DNA of 64,000 bases from UBA2421 sp002343075 (GTDB taxonomy: Bacteria > Planctomycetota > Phycisphaerae > Tepidisphaerales > Tepidisphaeraceae). Made by a program: the position numbers and the translations under genes. Shown here one piece after another: positions 9,434-18,349 of this stretch. Position 1 is the stretch's first letter, and each line of letters begins with the position of its first letter. A model generated the notes under the pieces. It saw only the letters and a program-made list of their open reading frames with translations. It did not search any database and was not told the DNA's origin. The stretch spans positions 1-64,000 of the forward strand of contig CALJLN010000039.1 in NCBI GenBank assembly GCA_937982565.1, written 5' to 3'.

Positions 9434-10396
9434 CTAAAGCGATCGCGCGAAGTTTGCCGCCCCATACAAGCCGTTCATCTCAAATGTGATGACATGCACG
9501 GGGATCTTTGCGAGCATTTCCTGCATTTTTGGAACGCTATGGTTACGAAACGATTCCAGAAATGCTGGCTGCTTCAAGGCAGGAAGTATCTTCGGCGCAA
9601 TTCCTCCGCCGACGTAAAGGCCGCCGGTGGCGAGCGTCTTGAGCGCCAGGTGGCCAGCCTCCTGGCCGTAAATGCTGACAAACATCCGCATCGCCTCGAC
9701 CGCGGCGGCGTTGGTGGCGTCGAGCGCGGCGGTGGTGATGTCGGCGGGCTGAGGATCGCCAGGGAGCGTGGCGCTGGCGAATTCGGGCAAGGTCACTACG
9801 AAGTCGTAAATGTTTCGCAAACCCCGTCCCGACAACACATTTTCATAGCTCACTATGCCGAATTTGCCTCGTAAAAATCGCAGCATCGACTCTTCGCGGT
9901 CGTTGCGCGGGGCAAAGTCGCAGTGGCCCCCTTCGCTGGCAAAGCTGCGATAGCGGCTCGTCGTGCGGTCATAAACCAGCCCCGCCTCTCCCAGCCCTGT
10001 GCCGGCGGCGATGATGGCACGGTTGCCATCGGCAACGGGGCTGCCCGCGTGCAGCGTAACCACGCGCTCGGCGGTGAGAACTTCGATGCCCTCAGCGTGG
10101 CCCACCAGGTCATTAATCAACGCAAAGCGTGGGACGTTGAGCCGCGCAGCAAGCTGGCGTTCGTCCAATTGCCAGGAGAGGTTGGTGAGCGTCACCTTTC
10201 CCAGCGACACCGGCCCCGCCACCGCGAAGCACCCGCGGTCGATCTTGAAGCGATCGCCGGCTAGAAACTCGACGACCGTGTCGCCCAAATCCGCCCTTCC
10301 GGCGTTCTTGTAGACGTGCTCGTGCAGCTTGTTCATCTGCATATCAAACACTGCCAGTCGCGAATTGGTGCCGCCGATATCGCCCGCAAGAATCAT
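9434..10396 (-). CDS. glk: Glucokinase
   Basis: 320 residues, the normal Glk length. It has the ATP-binding DIGGTNSRLA at residues 5-14, INDLVGHAEG, AAGTGLGEAGL and the EGGHCDFAP motif that marks Glk-type glucokinases. It phosphorylates glucose to glucose 6-phosphate with ATP in the cytoplasm, feeding glycolysis and the pentose phosphate route (pgl lies at 18350). It is about 120 bases downstream of pcrA on the same strand and may be co-transcribed or have its own promoter. Confidence 0.93.
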   Translation of the reverse strand: MILAGDIGGTNSRLAVFDMQMNKLHEHVYKNAGRADLGDTVVEFLAGDRFKIDRGCFAVAGPVSLGKVTLTNLSWQLDERQLAARLNVPRFALINDLVGHAEGIEVLTAERVVTLHAGSPVADGNRAIIAAGTGLGEAGLVYDRTTSRYRSFASEGGHCDFAPRNDREESMLRFLRGKFGIVSYENVLSGRGLRNIYDFVVTLPEFASATLPGDPQPADITTAALDATNAAAVEAMRMFVSIYGQEAGHLALKTLATGGLYVGGGIAPKILPALKQPAFLESFRNHSVPKMQEMLAKIPVHVITFEMNGLYGAANFARSL

Positions 10397-10516
10397 GTTT
10401 GCCTCGCCTGCATGTGCCCGCTAACAAGCTCTACCCAGCAGCAGTTTTACACCGCTGACGGACTATTTTCGAATCATTCGCGAGCCGGGCGGCATCCCGC
10501 CACCCCATACCCGCCA

Positions 10517-12838
10517 TCACCCGCCGACAGCCTCAAGCCGGGCGTACTGCAAAATGAGCGTCTTTCGGCCCACCTGATTAAACTCCACGACCGCGCGCGT
10601 CTGCGAACCCATATCGGCAAGCTCGGCGATGCGACCCACGCCAAACTGAGGGTGGCGGACGAGTTGCCCCCGCTTGAACTCCGTCAGTGAGTTGTAGGCG
10701 TTCAACGCGTCGTCTCCGTCATCGCCGCCGGGAATACCGGTGCGGTCGACGATCTGCAGATGCTCTTTCGGTAGCTCGGCCAGAAATGGGCTGGTGACCG
10801 TACGATCGCGCAGGCCACGCAACGTTCGATACGCGGCCTTGGTGAGAATCAACTGTTCTTCAGCACGAGTGATTCCCACAAAGCACAGCCGCCGCTCCTC
10901 CTCCATCTGTTCCGGGTGTTCTCTGGCCCGAGCGTGGGGCAGACACCCTTCTTCAAGCCCAATGATTGCCACCACGGGAAACTCAAGTCCCTTGGCCGCA
11001 TGAAGCGTCATCAAGGTCACCGCCCCGCCGGCACCTTTCATGTGATCAACATCGCTGATAAGGCTGATCATCGACAGATACTCTTCAAGCGTTCCCCCGG
11101 GGTTCTGCGCATCAAACTCGGCAGCGGAGGTGATGAGCTGATCGACGTTGGGAAGCTCATTCTCTGCATCCGGATCGAGCTTGCGGAGCATCGCTTCGTA
11201 GCCGGAATCGCGAACGATCTGTTCCATGATCGATTGGATGCTGCCACCCGCCTGCGGGAGACTCTGGTGCCCTGCTTCGACCGTGCCACGTCCTGCCAAT
11301 TGCAGTTCGGGATGTCCGCTGGGGCTCAACTCCGCTCCGGGCAGCAAGGGCGATGAGTCATCTGAGAAAGCGGTGGATGCCTCGCCTGCTTGAGTAGCGA
11401 CCTTGCGAAATCGATTGATCAACTGCACGAAGCTGGCTGCCGACTTTACCGCTCGTGCGGTGAGGCCGGCGACTTCGTGAATTCGCTCAAGAGCCGACCA
11501 AAGGCCAATGCCCTGCTGGGCCGCAAACGCCTTGAGCTTGGATTCGGTCGCGTCGCTCAGCCCGCGGGTGGGCACATTCAGAATTCGCTCGAGTGACACC
11601 TCATCGTTTGGGTTGGCGATCACTCGCAGATACGCCAGCACGTCCTTAATCTCCTTCCGATTATAGAACTCCACCCCGCGGGCGATCTGATACGGGATAC
11701 CGGCCTCAAACATCGCTTTTTCCATAACACGAGAAAGCGCATTCATGCGGTAAAATACCGCCATGTCGCTCCAGCTCTTTCCGGCCTTCTGCGCGGCCTT
11801 GAACTGCTCAACGACCACAAGCGCCTCATCTGTTTCATCCTGACAAAGCAATAGCCGGACTGGATCGCCTTGCACGTTTTCGGTCCAGAGCGCCTTATCT
11901 TTCCGCTGGGTGTTCCTGGCGATGAGCTGGCTCGCAACCGCGAGGATCGTCTTGGTACTGCGATAGTTTTGTTCGAGCCTTACCACCTTTGCGTCGGGAT
12001 AGTCCTTTTCGAAATCGAGGATGTTGCGAATGTCAGCGCCGCGCCACGCGTAAATCGATTGGTCCGGATCACCCACCACGCCGAGATTTCGATGTCCTCC
12101 TGCAAGCGCGTGTGCCAGGATGTACTGCGCATGGTTGGTGTCCTGATACTCGTCGATCATCATGTAGCCGAAGCGCGCTCGCAGTTCTTCGAGCATCTGT
12201 GGATGATCGCGGAGTGAAAGCGTGGTGCGCAGCAACAAGTCATCAAAGTCGAGCGCGGCGTTCTGCTGCAGAATGGCCTGATACTTGGTGTAAATGCGGG
12301 CGATTTGCCGCTCGTAAAATCCCCCGGCCTTGAGGGTGTATGCTTCTGGCGTGAGCAATTGGTTCTTGGCGTTGCTGATCGCGGCATGAACCCCGGCCGG
12401 CGGGAAGTTGGTCGTGCTCATATCCAGCAGCTTGATCGCCTCTTTCAGCACCTTGGACTGATCGGCCGTGTCATAGATGCTGAAGTTGGTGGCGAGGCCG
12501 ACTGTCGCAGCGTAAGCACGCAAAATACGCAGGCAAAGCGAGTGAAAAGTGCAGATTGTCGGGCCGTACTGATCCAGCCGGCCAAAGTCGCGCATCGGCC
12601 GGCCGAGCAACTGCCCGATTCGCTCTTTCATCTCCCCGGCGGCTTTGTTGGTAAACGTAATCGCACAAATGCTGGGAGGCGGAATGCCCTGGCGAATCAG
12701 GTACGCCACCCGCCGGGTAATGACCCGGGTCTTTCCGCTGCCCGCACCGGCAATGATGAGCAGCGGGCCGTCAACGTGCGATACGGCCTCCCGCTGCGGT
12801 TCGGTCAAGTCGGCCAGGATTTGTTCAACTGCAATCAC
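10517..12838 (-). CDS. pcrA: UvrD/PcrA-type 3'-5' DNA helicase
   Basis: 773 residues. The superfamily 1 helicase motifs are in order: LTEPQREAV (Q motif), Walker A GAGSGKT at 31-37, TFTNKAA, DEYQD at 229-233, DQSIYAWRGA, a YRST motif, and the C-terminal LMTLHAAKGLEF and VGITRAEEQL. The last 60 residues (GQLVRHPQFGVGRIAEL onward) form the Tudor-like domain of PcrA, which in other bacteria binds RNA polymerase. The expected roles are nucleotide excision repair, replication-conflict resolution and removal of RecA. A Pro/Gly/Ser-rich insertion at about 485-520 (TAFSDDSSPLLPGAEL) interrupts the 2B/2A region and is not typical. Confidence 0.95.
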   Translation of the reverse strand: MIAVEQILADLTEPQREAVSHVDGPLLIIAGAGSGKTRVITRRVAYLIRQGIPPPSICAITFTNKAAGEMKERIGQLLGRPMRDFGRLDQYGPTICTFHSLCLRILRAYAATVGLATNFSIYDTADQSKVLKEAIKLLDMSTTNFPPAGVHAAISNAKNQLLTPEAYTLKAGGFYERQIARIYTKYQAILQQNAALDFDDLLLRTTLSLRDHPQMLEELRARFGYMMIDEYQDTNHAQYILAHALAGGHRNLGVVGDPDQSIYAWRGADIRNILDFEKDYPDAKVVRLEQNYRSTKTILAVASQLIARNTQRKDKALWTENVQGDPVRLLLCQDETDEALVVVEQFKAAQKAGKSWSDMAVFYRMNALSRVMEKAMFEAGIPYQIARGVEFYNRKEIKDVLAYLRVIANPNDEVSLERILNVPTRGLSDATESKLKAFAAQQGIGLWSALERIHEVAGLTARAVKSAASFVQLINRFRKVATQAGEASTAFSDDSSPLLPGAELSPSGHPELQLAGRGTVEAGHQSLPQAGGSIQSIMEQIVRDSGYEAMLRKLDPDAENELPNVDQLITSAAEFDAQNPGGTLEEYLSMISLISDVDHMKGAGGAVTLMTLHAAKGLEFPVVAIIGLEEGCLPHARAREHPEQMEEERRLCFVGITRAEEQLILTKAAYRTLRGLRDRTVTSPFLAELPKEHLQIVDRTGIPGGDDGDDALNAYNSLTEFKRGQLVRHPQFGVGRIAELADMGSQTRAVVEFNQVGRKTLILQYARLEAVGG

Positions 12839-13014
12839 AAGCCGATGTTAAACGATGATCAATGCGGGGCAAGCGGCCTGCCTTGCGCCACCTCTGCACA
12901 AACCGCAAGGGTTGCCAGCGCCGGCCGAGGTGCCGCGCCAGGCCCGGCGGTTGACGCCGCGCGGCAATCGTGGTCCATTGTTCTCGCTTGGTTATGCGGC
13001 AACGGACTCGTGCA

Positions 13015-13686
13015 ATGGCTGGCGAAACGCAACTTCACAAAACCCTCAAAAAGGAAGCCTGTCGATGGCTCTTTCGCGCCGGTTACCGTTGTGTGGCTGC
13101 GGAGGTGAAGCTCGCACCCGTGGGAATTGTTGATGCCGTCGGCACCGGCGTTTTTGGGCCGTGGCACAACCAACTGCACCTGCCCAAGACCATTTCGCAG
13201 ACCTGTATCATCGAATGCAAAGCCAGCCGGGCAGATTTTTTACGCGATCAATCCAATGACGGGCAGATGTTTCAATGCCTGCAGGAGATGCGCTCGCGCA
13301 CCCGGCGGCAGCGGCGCAACGCGCGGGCGGCGAAGCATCGCATTCGCAATGCCGTGGGGCTGGGAAAGTTCAAAACCTGCCTGATCGTCCCCATGGCCAA
13401 CCTGCATTACCTGCTTGCACCCGCCGGCATGATTAAGAAATCGGAAATCCCCCCCAGGTGGGGCCTGCTCAGCTACGGCGACGGCGGCGTGAGCGTTGTG
13501 CACAAATGTACATGGCAGGAAACGTCGGCCCAGGGCTTCGTCGAGACGCAGATCGCCCGCACGCTCACCTGCGACATCTTCAACGCCGACCTGCGCGCCA
13601 TGAACAGCGTCAATCGCGAGTTGCTCGCCCAGCAGACCGCCCTCGCCGAGCGCATCCGCGCCCTTAAACCCGTCCTTGCCGATTAA
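13015..13686 (+). CDS. MmcB-like protein with PD-(D/E)XK nuclease features
   Basis: 223 residues. The order E30, D40 (GIVDAVG) and E67-C-K69 (IIECKASRADFLRD) matches the active-site layout of the PD-(D/E)XK fold. The ECKASRxDF phrase resembles MmcB-family DNA repair proteins. The C-terminal half, with a basic RRQRRNARAAKHR stretch, is not recognised. The ATG at 13015 is chosen because the family core begins here. An in-frame ATG at 12970 would add 15 basic residues, and neither has a clear ribosome site. The gene is divergent from the pcrA helicase gene with under 180 bases between starts, which fits a DNA-repair role but does not prove it. Confidence 0.65.
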   Translation: MAGETQLHKTLKKEACRWLFRAGYRCVAAEVKLAPVGIVDAVGTGVFGPWHNQLHLPKTISQTCIIECKASRADFLRDQSNDGQMFQCLQEMRSRTRRQRRNARAAKHRIRNAVGLGKFKTCLIVPMANLHYLLAPAGMIKKSEIPPRWGLLSYGDGGVSVVHKCTWQETSAQGFVETQIARTLTCDIFNADLRAMNSVNRELLAQQTALAERIRALKPVLAD

Positions 13687-13764
13687 CCCTCGACCATTTC
13701 CCGCCCCGCCGCTTGAACCTGCGTAGAAACGGGATAAGCTTCTCAAAAGCCAGCCGAATCGTGC

Positions 13765-13835
13765 TGGGGCATAGTGTAACGGTAGCACAACAGACTCTGA
13801 CTCTGTTTGTCTAGGTTCGAATCCTAGTGCCCCAA
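13765..13835 (+). tRNA. trnQ: tRNA-Gln (anticodon CUG)
   Basis: A cloverleaf can be drawn. The acceptor stem is TGGGGCA (13765-13771) with TGCCCCA (13828-13834), and the discriminator is A13835. The anticodon stem ACAGA/TCTGT encloses the loop CTCTGAC, with CTG at 13797-13799, and the TpsiC arm has GGTTCGAATCC. The U1-A72 pair is a hallmark of bacterial tRNA-Gln. The CCA end is not encoded. Confidence 0.97.
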
Positions 13836-14570
13836 CTCTTTCCTTCTCCAGACAACCCCGTTCCTGATCCGCATTCAACCGGCTGTCGCGTTTTGTGGTT
13901 CAATCGGGGGCGACGCGTCGGGTAATCTAAAGCAAAAGAACAGATTTAGGGCCATCTCATACCACTCAGAAGCCGCAGATGTATCGTCCGGGTGCCACTG
14001 TTTGGCTCTCAGGCCAAGTAGTGCGGGCGACTGAAACCGCTGCGTGAAACCGAAGAGCACGACATGGCCTGAGACCCATGTCGTGGCACCCGGGTTATCT
14101 TCGTCGCAAAAAAAATGGCCGGCGCTGCGCTTTCTGTTCACCGCTGGCGCAGCGCGGGGGGTAGTAAGGAAAGGATGAATGGTGAATTATGAATGATGAA
14201 TGGGGGAGGACGCTGCGCGCTTTGCCTGCGTGCCCTGAAATGCCCGGAAATGCCCGATTTTTCAAAATACCATAATCTACTTAGTTCGGAGGCTGGATGC
14301 TCAAAAACGCGATGCTAACTACCTACCCGTAAATAACTTGCGAATTGTCACCGTGCGATCAACTTTGGCATTCTTGGTCGAATGCGAGTGCGTGCATCGG
14401 GCATGTTCAACTGGCGTGAGCGGCAGGGTTTGCTTGAATGCCGGTCTGGGTTCGCTTAGGATTGAACGTCTGTCTTCTCTGCAGATGTTGCGGAGGATCC
14501 CACAGACTCGACCGCTGCGCCGGCACTTTTGCTGGCCGGCTGGTGACAACCGTTTTGAGGTTTTATCTCC
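13836..14570. other. Repeat-bearing spacer between tRNA-Gln and rpsO
   Basis: 735 bases without a convincing gene. It holds the long inverted repeat at 13988-14093, a run of GAATGATGAAT-like short repeats at about 14172-14205, and a ten-base tandem duplication (GAAATGCCCG twice, about 14237-14256). The last 200 bases are the leader of rpsO, including a GCCGGC...GCCGGC hairpin just before its ribosome site. Open frames across it look random in composition. Confidence 0.7.
13988..14093. repeat. Long palindromic intergenic element
   Basis: The outer arms CCGGGTGCCAC (13988-13998) and GTGGCACCCGG (14083-14093) are perfect complements. Inner arms TCTCAGGCCA (14007-14016) and TGGCCTGAGA (14065-14074) also pair perfectly, leaving about 48 bases in the apical part. 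The whole could fold into one stem-loop or be a non-autonomous mobile repeat. Elements beginning GGGTGCCAC are, to my recollection, frequent between planctomycete genes, but that needs a search. Only one copy was noticed in this window. Confidence 0.75.
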
Positions 14571-14837
14571 ATGATTGCAGTTGAATCGAAGCAAAAAATT
14601 GTCGGCGAGCACAAGACGCATGACAAGGACACCGGCTCACCCGAGGTTCAGATTGCGTTGCTGACGGCGCGCATTAACGAGTTGACCGAACACCTGAAGT
14701 TGCACAAAAAGGATCACTCGTCGCGGCGCGGGCTGCTGAAGATGGTTGGCAAGCGCAACGCGTTGCTGAAGTATCTGACTCGCGAAGACCGGCAGCGTTA
14801 CCTGTCGATCATCGCGAAGCTGGGCCTTCGCAAATAA
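14571..14837 (+). CDS. rpsO: 30S ribosomal protein S15
   Basis: 88 residues, full length for S15. It contains HDKDTGSPEVQIALLTARI and the HHKKDHSSRRGL-type segment (LKLHKKDHSSRRGLL), ending KLGLRK. S15 binds 16S rRNA at the central-domain three-way junction early in 30S assembly. In many bacteria it represses its own translation through its leader. The gene is followed by pnp, the classic rpsO-pnp order. Confidence 0.98.
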   Translation: MIAVESKQKIVGEHKTHDKDTGSPEVQIALLTARINELTEHLKLHKKDHSSRRGLLKMVGKRNALLKYLTREDRQRYLSIIAKLGLRK

Positions 14838-14852
14838 TCGTGACATTCGACG

Positions 14853-14881
14853 GGCAGGGCGCGCTCGGGGCGTGCCCTGCC
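14853..14881 (+). other. Hairpin in the rpsO-pnp spacer
   Basis: An eight-base perfect stem, GGCAGGGC (14853-14860) with GCCCTGCC (14874-14881), lies 16 bases after the rpsO stop. No T tract follows, so it is not a standard terminator. By analogy with E. coli it could be a processing or attenuation site between rpsO and pnp. Confidence 0.5.
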
Positions 14882-15121
14882 GAGTTGGAGTATCGGCCCC
14901 GAAAATTTTTCCGCGGCAATGCGTGCGACCCGGCGTTGTTCCTCGCGGAGTGTTGAAGCTGCGGGTGTACAAATCGCGGGATGAGAGCCACAAGTAATCA
15001 GGGGCGACGGGCAAGTAAAGTAACTTTTAGTTGCCACTGACCCCGGGATGCTTTCAGCTCCTTCCTCCTCCGATTTGTTCATCTGCGGCGAACTGGAATC
15101 GGGTCGCAGAAAGATATCTTC

Positions 15122-17386
15122 ATGCAAGCGATACAGGTCTCTCGCGAGATCGGCGGGCGCACGCTCACCATTTCCACCGGCACTTATGCCAAGCTGGCCG
15201 GGGGCGCGGTTACGGTTCAATACGGCGAAACGATCCTTTTCGGTGCAGTCGCCCGGGCCAACCCGCGCGAGGGCATCGACTTTTTCCCCCTGCAGGTGGA
15301 CTATCGCGAGCGCCGCGCCGCCGCGGGCAAGTTTCCGGGGGGGTTCCGCAAGCGCGAAGGCCAGCCGACGACGCGCGAAGTGTTAATCAGCCGGTTGATC
15401 GATCGACCCTTGCGCCCGTTGTTCCCGAAGGGGTTCATGGACGAGGTGCAGATCCAGCTAAACACCCTGGCATATGACGCAGAAAATGACACCGACATTC
15501 TCGCGGGCATCGCGGCATCGGCTGCGGTGGCGATCAGCGACATTCCGTTTCTCTCGCCAACTGCGCACGCGAAGGTGGGCCGAATCGACGGGCAGTTGGT
15601 GGTGAATCCGACCGAGCAGCAACTGGCCGAATCCGACTTTACGCTGGTCGTGGCGGGCACCAAGAACTTTGTCAACATGATCGAACTCGACGGCCGGGAG
15701 ATCGCTGAAGATGTGGTGGCCGATGCGATTCAGCTCGCTCACCGCACCATCATTCAAACAGTCGAGATGATTGAAGAATTGCAGCAGAAGGCCGGCCAGG
15801 AAAAGCGTGGCGACATCAAGCTGCCAGAGCCGGGTTTTGTGGACGCGATCCGGGCGCGCGTTGCGGACAAGATTCGCGCGGTGAAGGGTCAGCCGGGCAA
15901 GAGCGATCGCAATGAGCAGGTAAAGGCGATTCGCGACGCGCTGGTTCTGGAACTTGCCCCGCCGGTCACGGACCCAAATGCATCATACATGTCGATCCTG
16001 GCGCAGAAAGATGAAGCCAAAAAAGTGCGGGCGGTGTTTGCAGAAGTGGAAGAGCAAGTGACGCGCGAGGCGATTCTGTCGGGCGTGCGGCCTGACGGGC
16101 GCGGCTTCCATGACATTCGCCCGCTGTCGTGCGCAGTGGACATCTTGCCGCGCGTGCATGGCTCGGCGGTATTCACCCGCGGGGAGACGCAGGCGATGTG
16201 CACCATCACCCTGGGCACCAGCGGTGATGAACAGATGGTGGACGGACTGGCCGATGAATACAACCAGAAGTTCATGCTTCACTACTATTTTCCCAGCTAC
16301 AGTGTCGGTGAAGTAAGGCCCATTCGAGGCCCAGGCCGGCGCGAGATCGGCCACGGCGCATTGGCTGAGAAATCGCTGATGGCAATTCTTCCGACGGTTG
16401 ATCAGTTCCCCTACACCGTGCGAATTATCTCCGACATTCTGGAATCCAACGGATCAAGCTCGATGGCCAGCGCGTGCGGCGGTTGCCTGGCGCTGATGGA
16501 TGCGGGCGTACCGATCACCAACATGGTGGCGGGCATCAGCATTGGGTTGGTGCAGGAGAATGGCAAGACTGAACTGCTCACCGACATCCTCGGCGAAGAG
16601 GACCACTTCGGCGATATGGACTTTAAGGTCGTCGGCAGCAAAGACGGCATTACCGCCATTCAGTTGGACATCAAGACCGAGGGCATCAGCCATGACATCA
16701 TTCGCCAGACTCTGCAACGCGCTCGCGAGGCGCGGATGAAGATTCTGGAAGTGATGAAGGCAACCATTGCCGAGCCGCGGAAGAGCATCAGCAAGTGGGC
16801 ACCGCGGTTGCTGACCATCAAGATCAACCCGGAGAAGATCGGCAAGCTGATCGGCCCCGGCGGAAAGAACATCAAGGCGCTGCAGGAAAGCACGAAGACC
16901 AACATCGATATTGAAGACGACGGTACCGTGTACATCAGTTCGACCGACTCCGCGGGGGCAGAGAAGGCCCGCGATATCGTCGAGGCGATGATGCAGGAAG
17001 TGAAGGTTGGCAAGATCTACACTGGCCGAGTGGTGAGCCTGAAGGAATTCGGCGCATTTGTTGAAATCGCACCGGAAACGGATGGACTTTGCCATGTGAG
17101 CGAGTTGTCTGATCAATATGTCAGCCGCCCGGACGATGTCGTGAAGATCGGCGATGAGATTCCGGTGAAGGTGCTTCTGATCGATGACACGGGCCGGATC
17201 AAGCTCAGCCGCAAGGCGGCGATGCAGGAACTGGGCCAGAGCGACCCCCCGCGCGAAGGCGGAGAGCGCGGGCCGCGCAATGACAGAGGCGGCGACCGTG
17301 GAGGAGATCGAGGTGGCGATCGCGGCCCCCGCCGCGAAGGTAGCCACTCCGGCGGCGGGCGAGGCCGCGGCGGCCCTCGCGACTAA
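15122..17386 (+). CDS. pnp: Polyribonucleotide nucleotidyltransferase (PNPase)
   Basis: 754 residues. The domain order is: first RNase PH core (residues 1-140), all-helical linker, second RNase PH core with the catalytic region GDEDHFGDMDFKV (present here as GEEDHFGDMDFKV), KH domain with IGPGGK at 577-582, and S1 domain at about 629-695. The enzyme degrades RNA 3'-5' with phosphate and is a degradosome partner. The last 40 or so residues are Arg/Gly/Asp-rich with three GGDR repeats, an RGG-like tail absent from E. coli PNPase. It starts about 280 bases after rpsO. No clear Shine-Dalgarno was seen (AAAGAT is weak), so the ATG at 15122 rests on alignment to the family N-terminus. Confidence 0.97.
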   Translation: MQAIQVSREIGGRTLTISTGTYAKLAGGAVTVQYGETILFGAVARANPREGIDFFPLQVDYRERRAAAGKFPGGFRKREGQPTTREVLISRLIDRPLRPLFPKGFMDEVQIQLNTLAYDAENDTDILAGIAASAAVAISDIPFLSPTAHAKVGRIDGQLVVNPTEQQLAESDFTLVVAGTKNFVNMIELDGREIAEDVVADAIQLAHRTIIQTVEMIEELQQKAGQEKRGDIKLPEPGFVDAIRARVADKIRAVKGQPGKSDRNEQVKAIRDALVLELAPPVTDPNASYMSILAQKDEAKKVRAVFAEVEEQVTREAILSGVRPDGRGFHDIRPLSCAVDILPRVHGSAVFTRGETQAMCTITLGTSGDEQMVDGLADEYNQKFMLHYYFPSYSVGEVRPIRGPGRREIGHGALAEKSLMAILPTVDQFPYTVRIISDILESNGSSSMASACGGCLALMDAGVPITNMVAGISIGLVQENGKTELLTDILGEEDHFGDMDFKVVGSKDGITAIQLDIKTEGISHDIIRQTLQRAREARMKILEVMKATIAEPRKSISKWAPRLLTIKINPEKIGKLIGPGGKNIKALQESTKTNIDIEDDGTVYISSTDSAGAEKARDIVEAMMQEVKVGKIYTGRVVSLKEFGAFVEIAPETDGLCHVSELSDQYVSRPDDVVKIGDEIPVKVLLIDDTGRIKLSRKAAMQELGQSDPPREGGERGPRNDRGGDRGGDRGGDRGPRREGSHSGGGRGRGGPRD

Positions 17387-17550
17387 TGACCGGCGTGTTT
17401 CCGCGCCGACGCGGGCGTTCACCGGCACGATCGATCACATGCACGGTCCGTCACATGGCGGTTTCGCGATCGATTGTATCATCGCGAAATGACGTTGGCG
17501 TCACACCGCGTCACGTCGATTGACTTGCGACGGGCTTCAAAAGGACACAA

Positions 17551-17600
17551 AAGAAAACACGGACGCGCCCGAGGGGGCATCCGTGTTCTTCCTTTTATTT
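17551..17600. terminator. Bidirectional terminator between pnp and the methyltransferase gene
   Basis: AACACGGA (17556-17563) pairs with TCCGTGTT (17580-17587), and inner GC pairs extend the stem. T-rich sequence follows on the plus side (17588-17600) and A-rich sequence precedes it (17551-17557), so it can stop transcripts from both converging genes. Confidence 0.85.
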
Positions 17601-17638
17601 AAGGAGACGAGCGAGCACCCCGATCGCCTACCCCGTTG

Positions 17639-18274
17639 CTATACCCCTGCCAGCGCCGACTTGTTGTTTGTCATCACAACCGTTTCCCACAAATCCAGCA
17701 CATCGAGCTTGTAACGGTAGTCGATCTGCATCTTTGTCTTGCGCATCAGTTCAGGCAGAGCAAGATCGCTGCGCCAACCCAGCCGGGTGCAAAGCGGGCA
17801 GAGCCATTTCTCGATCATTGCAACGAAACGATTACTCGACTGAAAGTGGTTGAGGACGACGATGCGCGCGTCGGGCTTGGCGACGCGCTGCGCCTCTTGC
17901 ACAAGCACGACCGGATCACTCACAACACTGATGACGTGACTAATAAAAACGTGATCAAAATAATCATCTGGAAACGGCAGCGTGAGTGCGTTGGCTTGAA
18001 CGAGCGTCACGTTCTTGATGTTCTGCTCGCGAATCTTCTTGCGCGCTTCACGAAGCATGCCATCGGATAGGTCGATCCCGATCACATGGCCCTGGCTGGG
18101 ATAGAAACCAAGCGACGCGCCCGTGCCGATGCCAAGGTCAAGCACCTTATCGTCTTGAGCGATATTCATGTGCTTAATCGCTTCGCTGATCCGCCGCTTC
18201 ACCAGCTTGGCGAACGTAACATCATACACCAGCGACTGAATATCGTAGATCTTTTTTGTGGTCGTTTCCTGCAT
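17639..18274 (-). CDS. SAM-dependent methyltransferase, PmtA-like
   Basis: 211 residues. The class I methyltransferase motif VLDLGIGTGASL binds S-adenosylmethionine. It is followed by GIDLSDGMLREA, an ALTLPFPDDYFDHVF segment and a VVLNHFQSSN motif. The last, together with a CTRLGWRSDL segment, resembles Rhodobacter-type PmtA phosphatidylethanolamine N-methyltransferases. The likely role is methylation of a phospholipid headgroup at the membrane face, but a quinone or other small-molecule substrate cannot be excluded. The ATG at 18274 is chosen over an in-frame TTG seven codons upstream. Confidence 0.75.
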   Translation of the reverse strand: MQETTTKKIYDIQSLVYDVTFAKLVKRRISEAIKHMNIAQDDKVLDLGIGTGASLGFYPSQGHVIGIDLSDGMLREARKKIREQNIKNVTLVQANALTLPFPDDYFDHVFISHVISVVSDPVVLVQEAQRVAKPDARIVVLNHFQSSNRFVAMIEKWLCPLCTRLGWRSDLALPELMRKTKMQIDYRYKLDVLDLWETVVMTNNKSALAGV

Positions 18275-18349
18275 GCCGGCCTGAGAAGATAGCAAATCGG
18301 GGCGTTGTGTAAACTCGGGGACTACCCTGATTTCGGGTGAATTGACGAT

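Noticed and set aside
13875..14141. 88-codon minus-strand frame in the tRNA-rpsO spacer
   Set aside because: Its codons come mostly from the palindromic repeat and it has no ribosome site.
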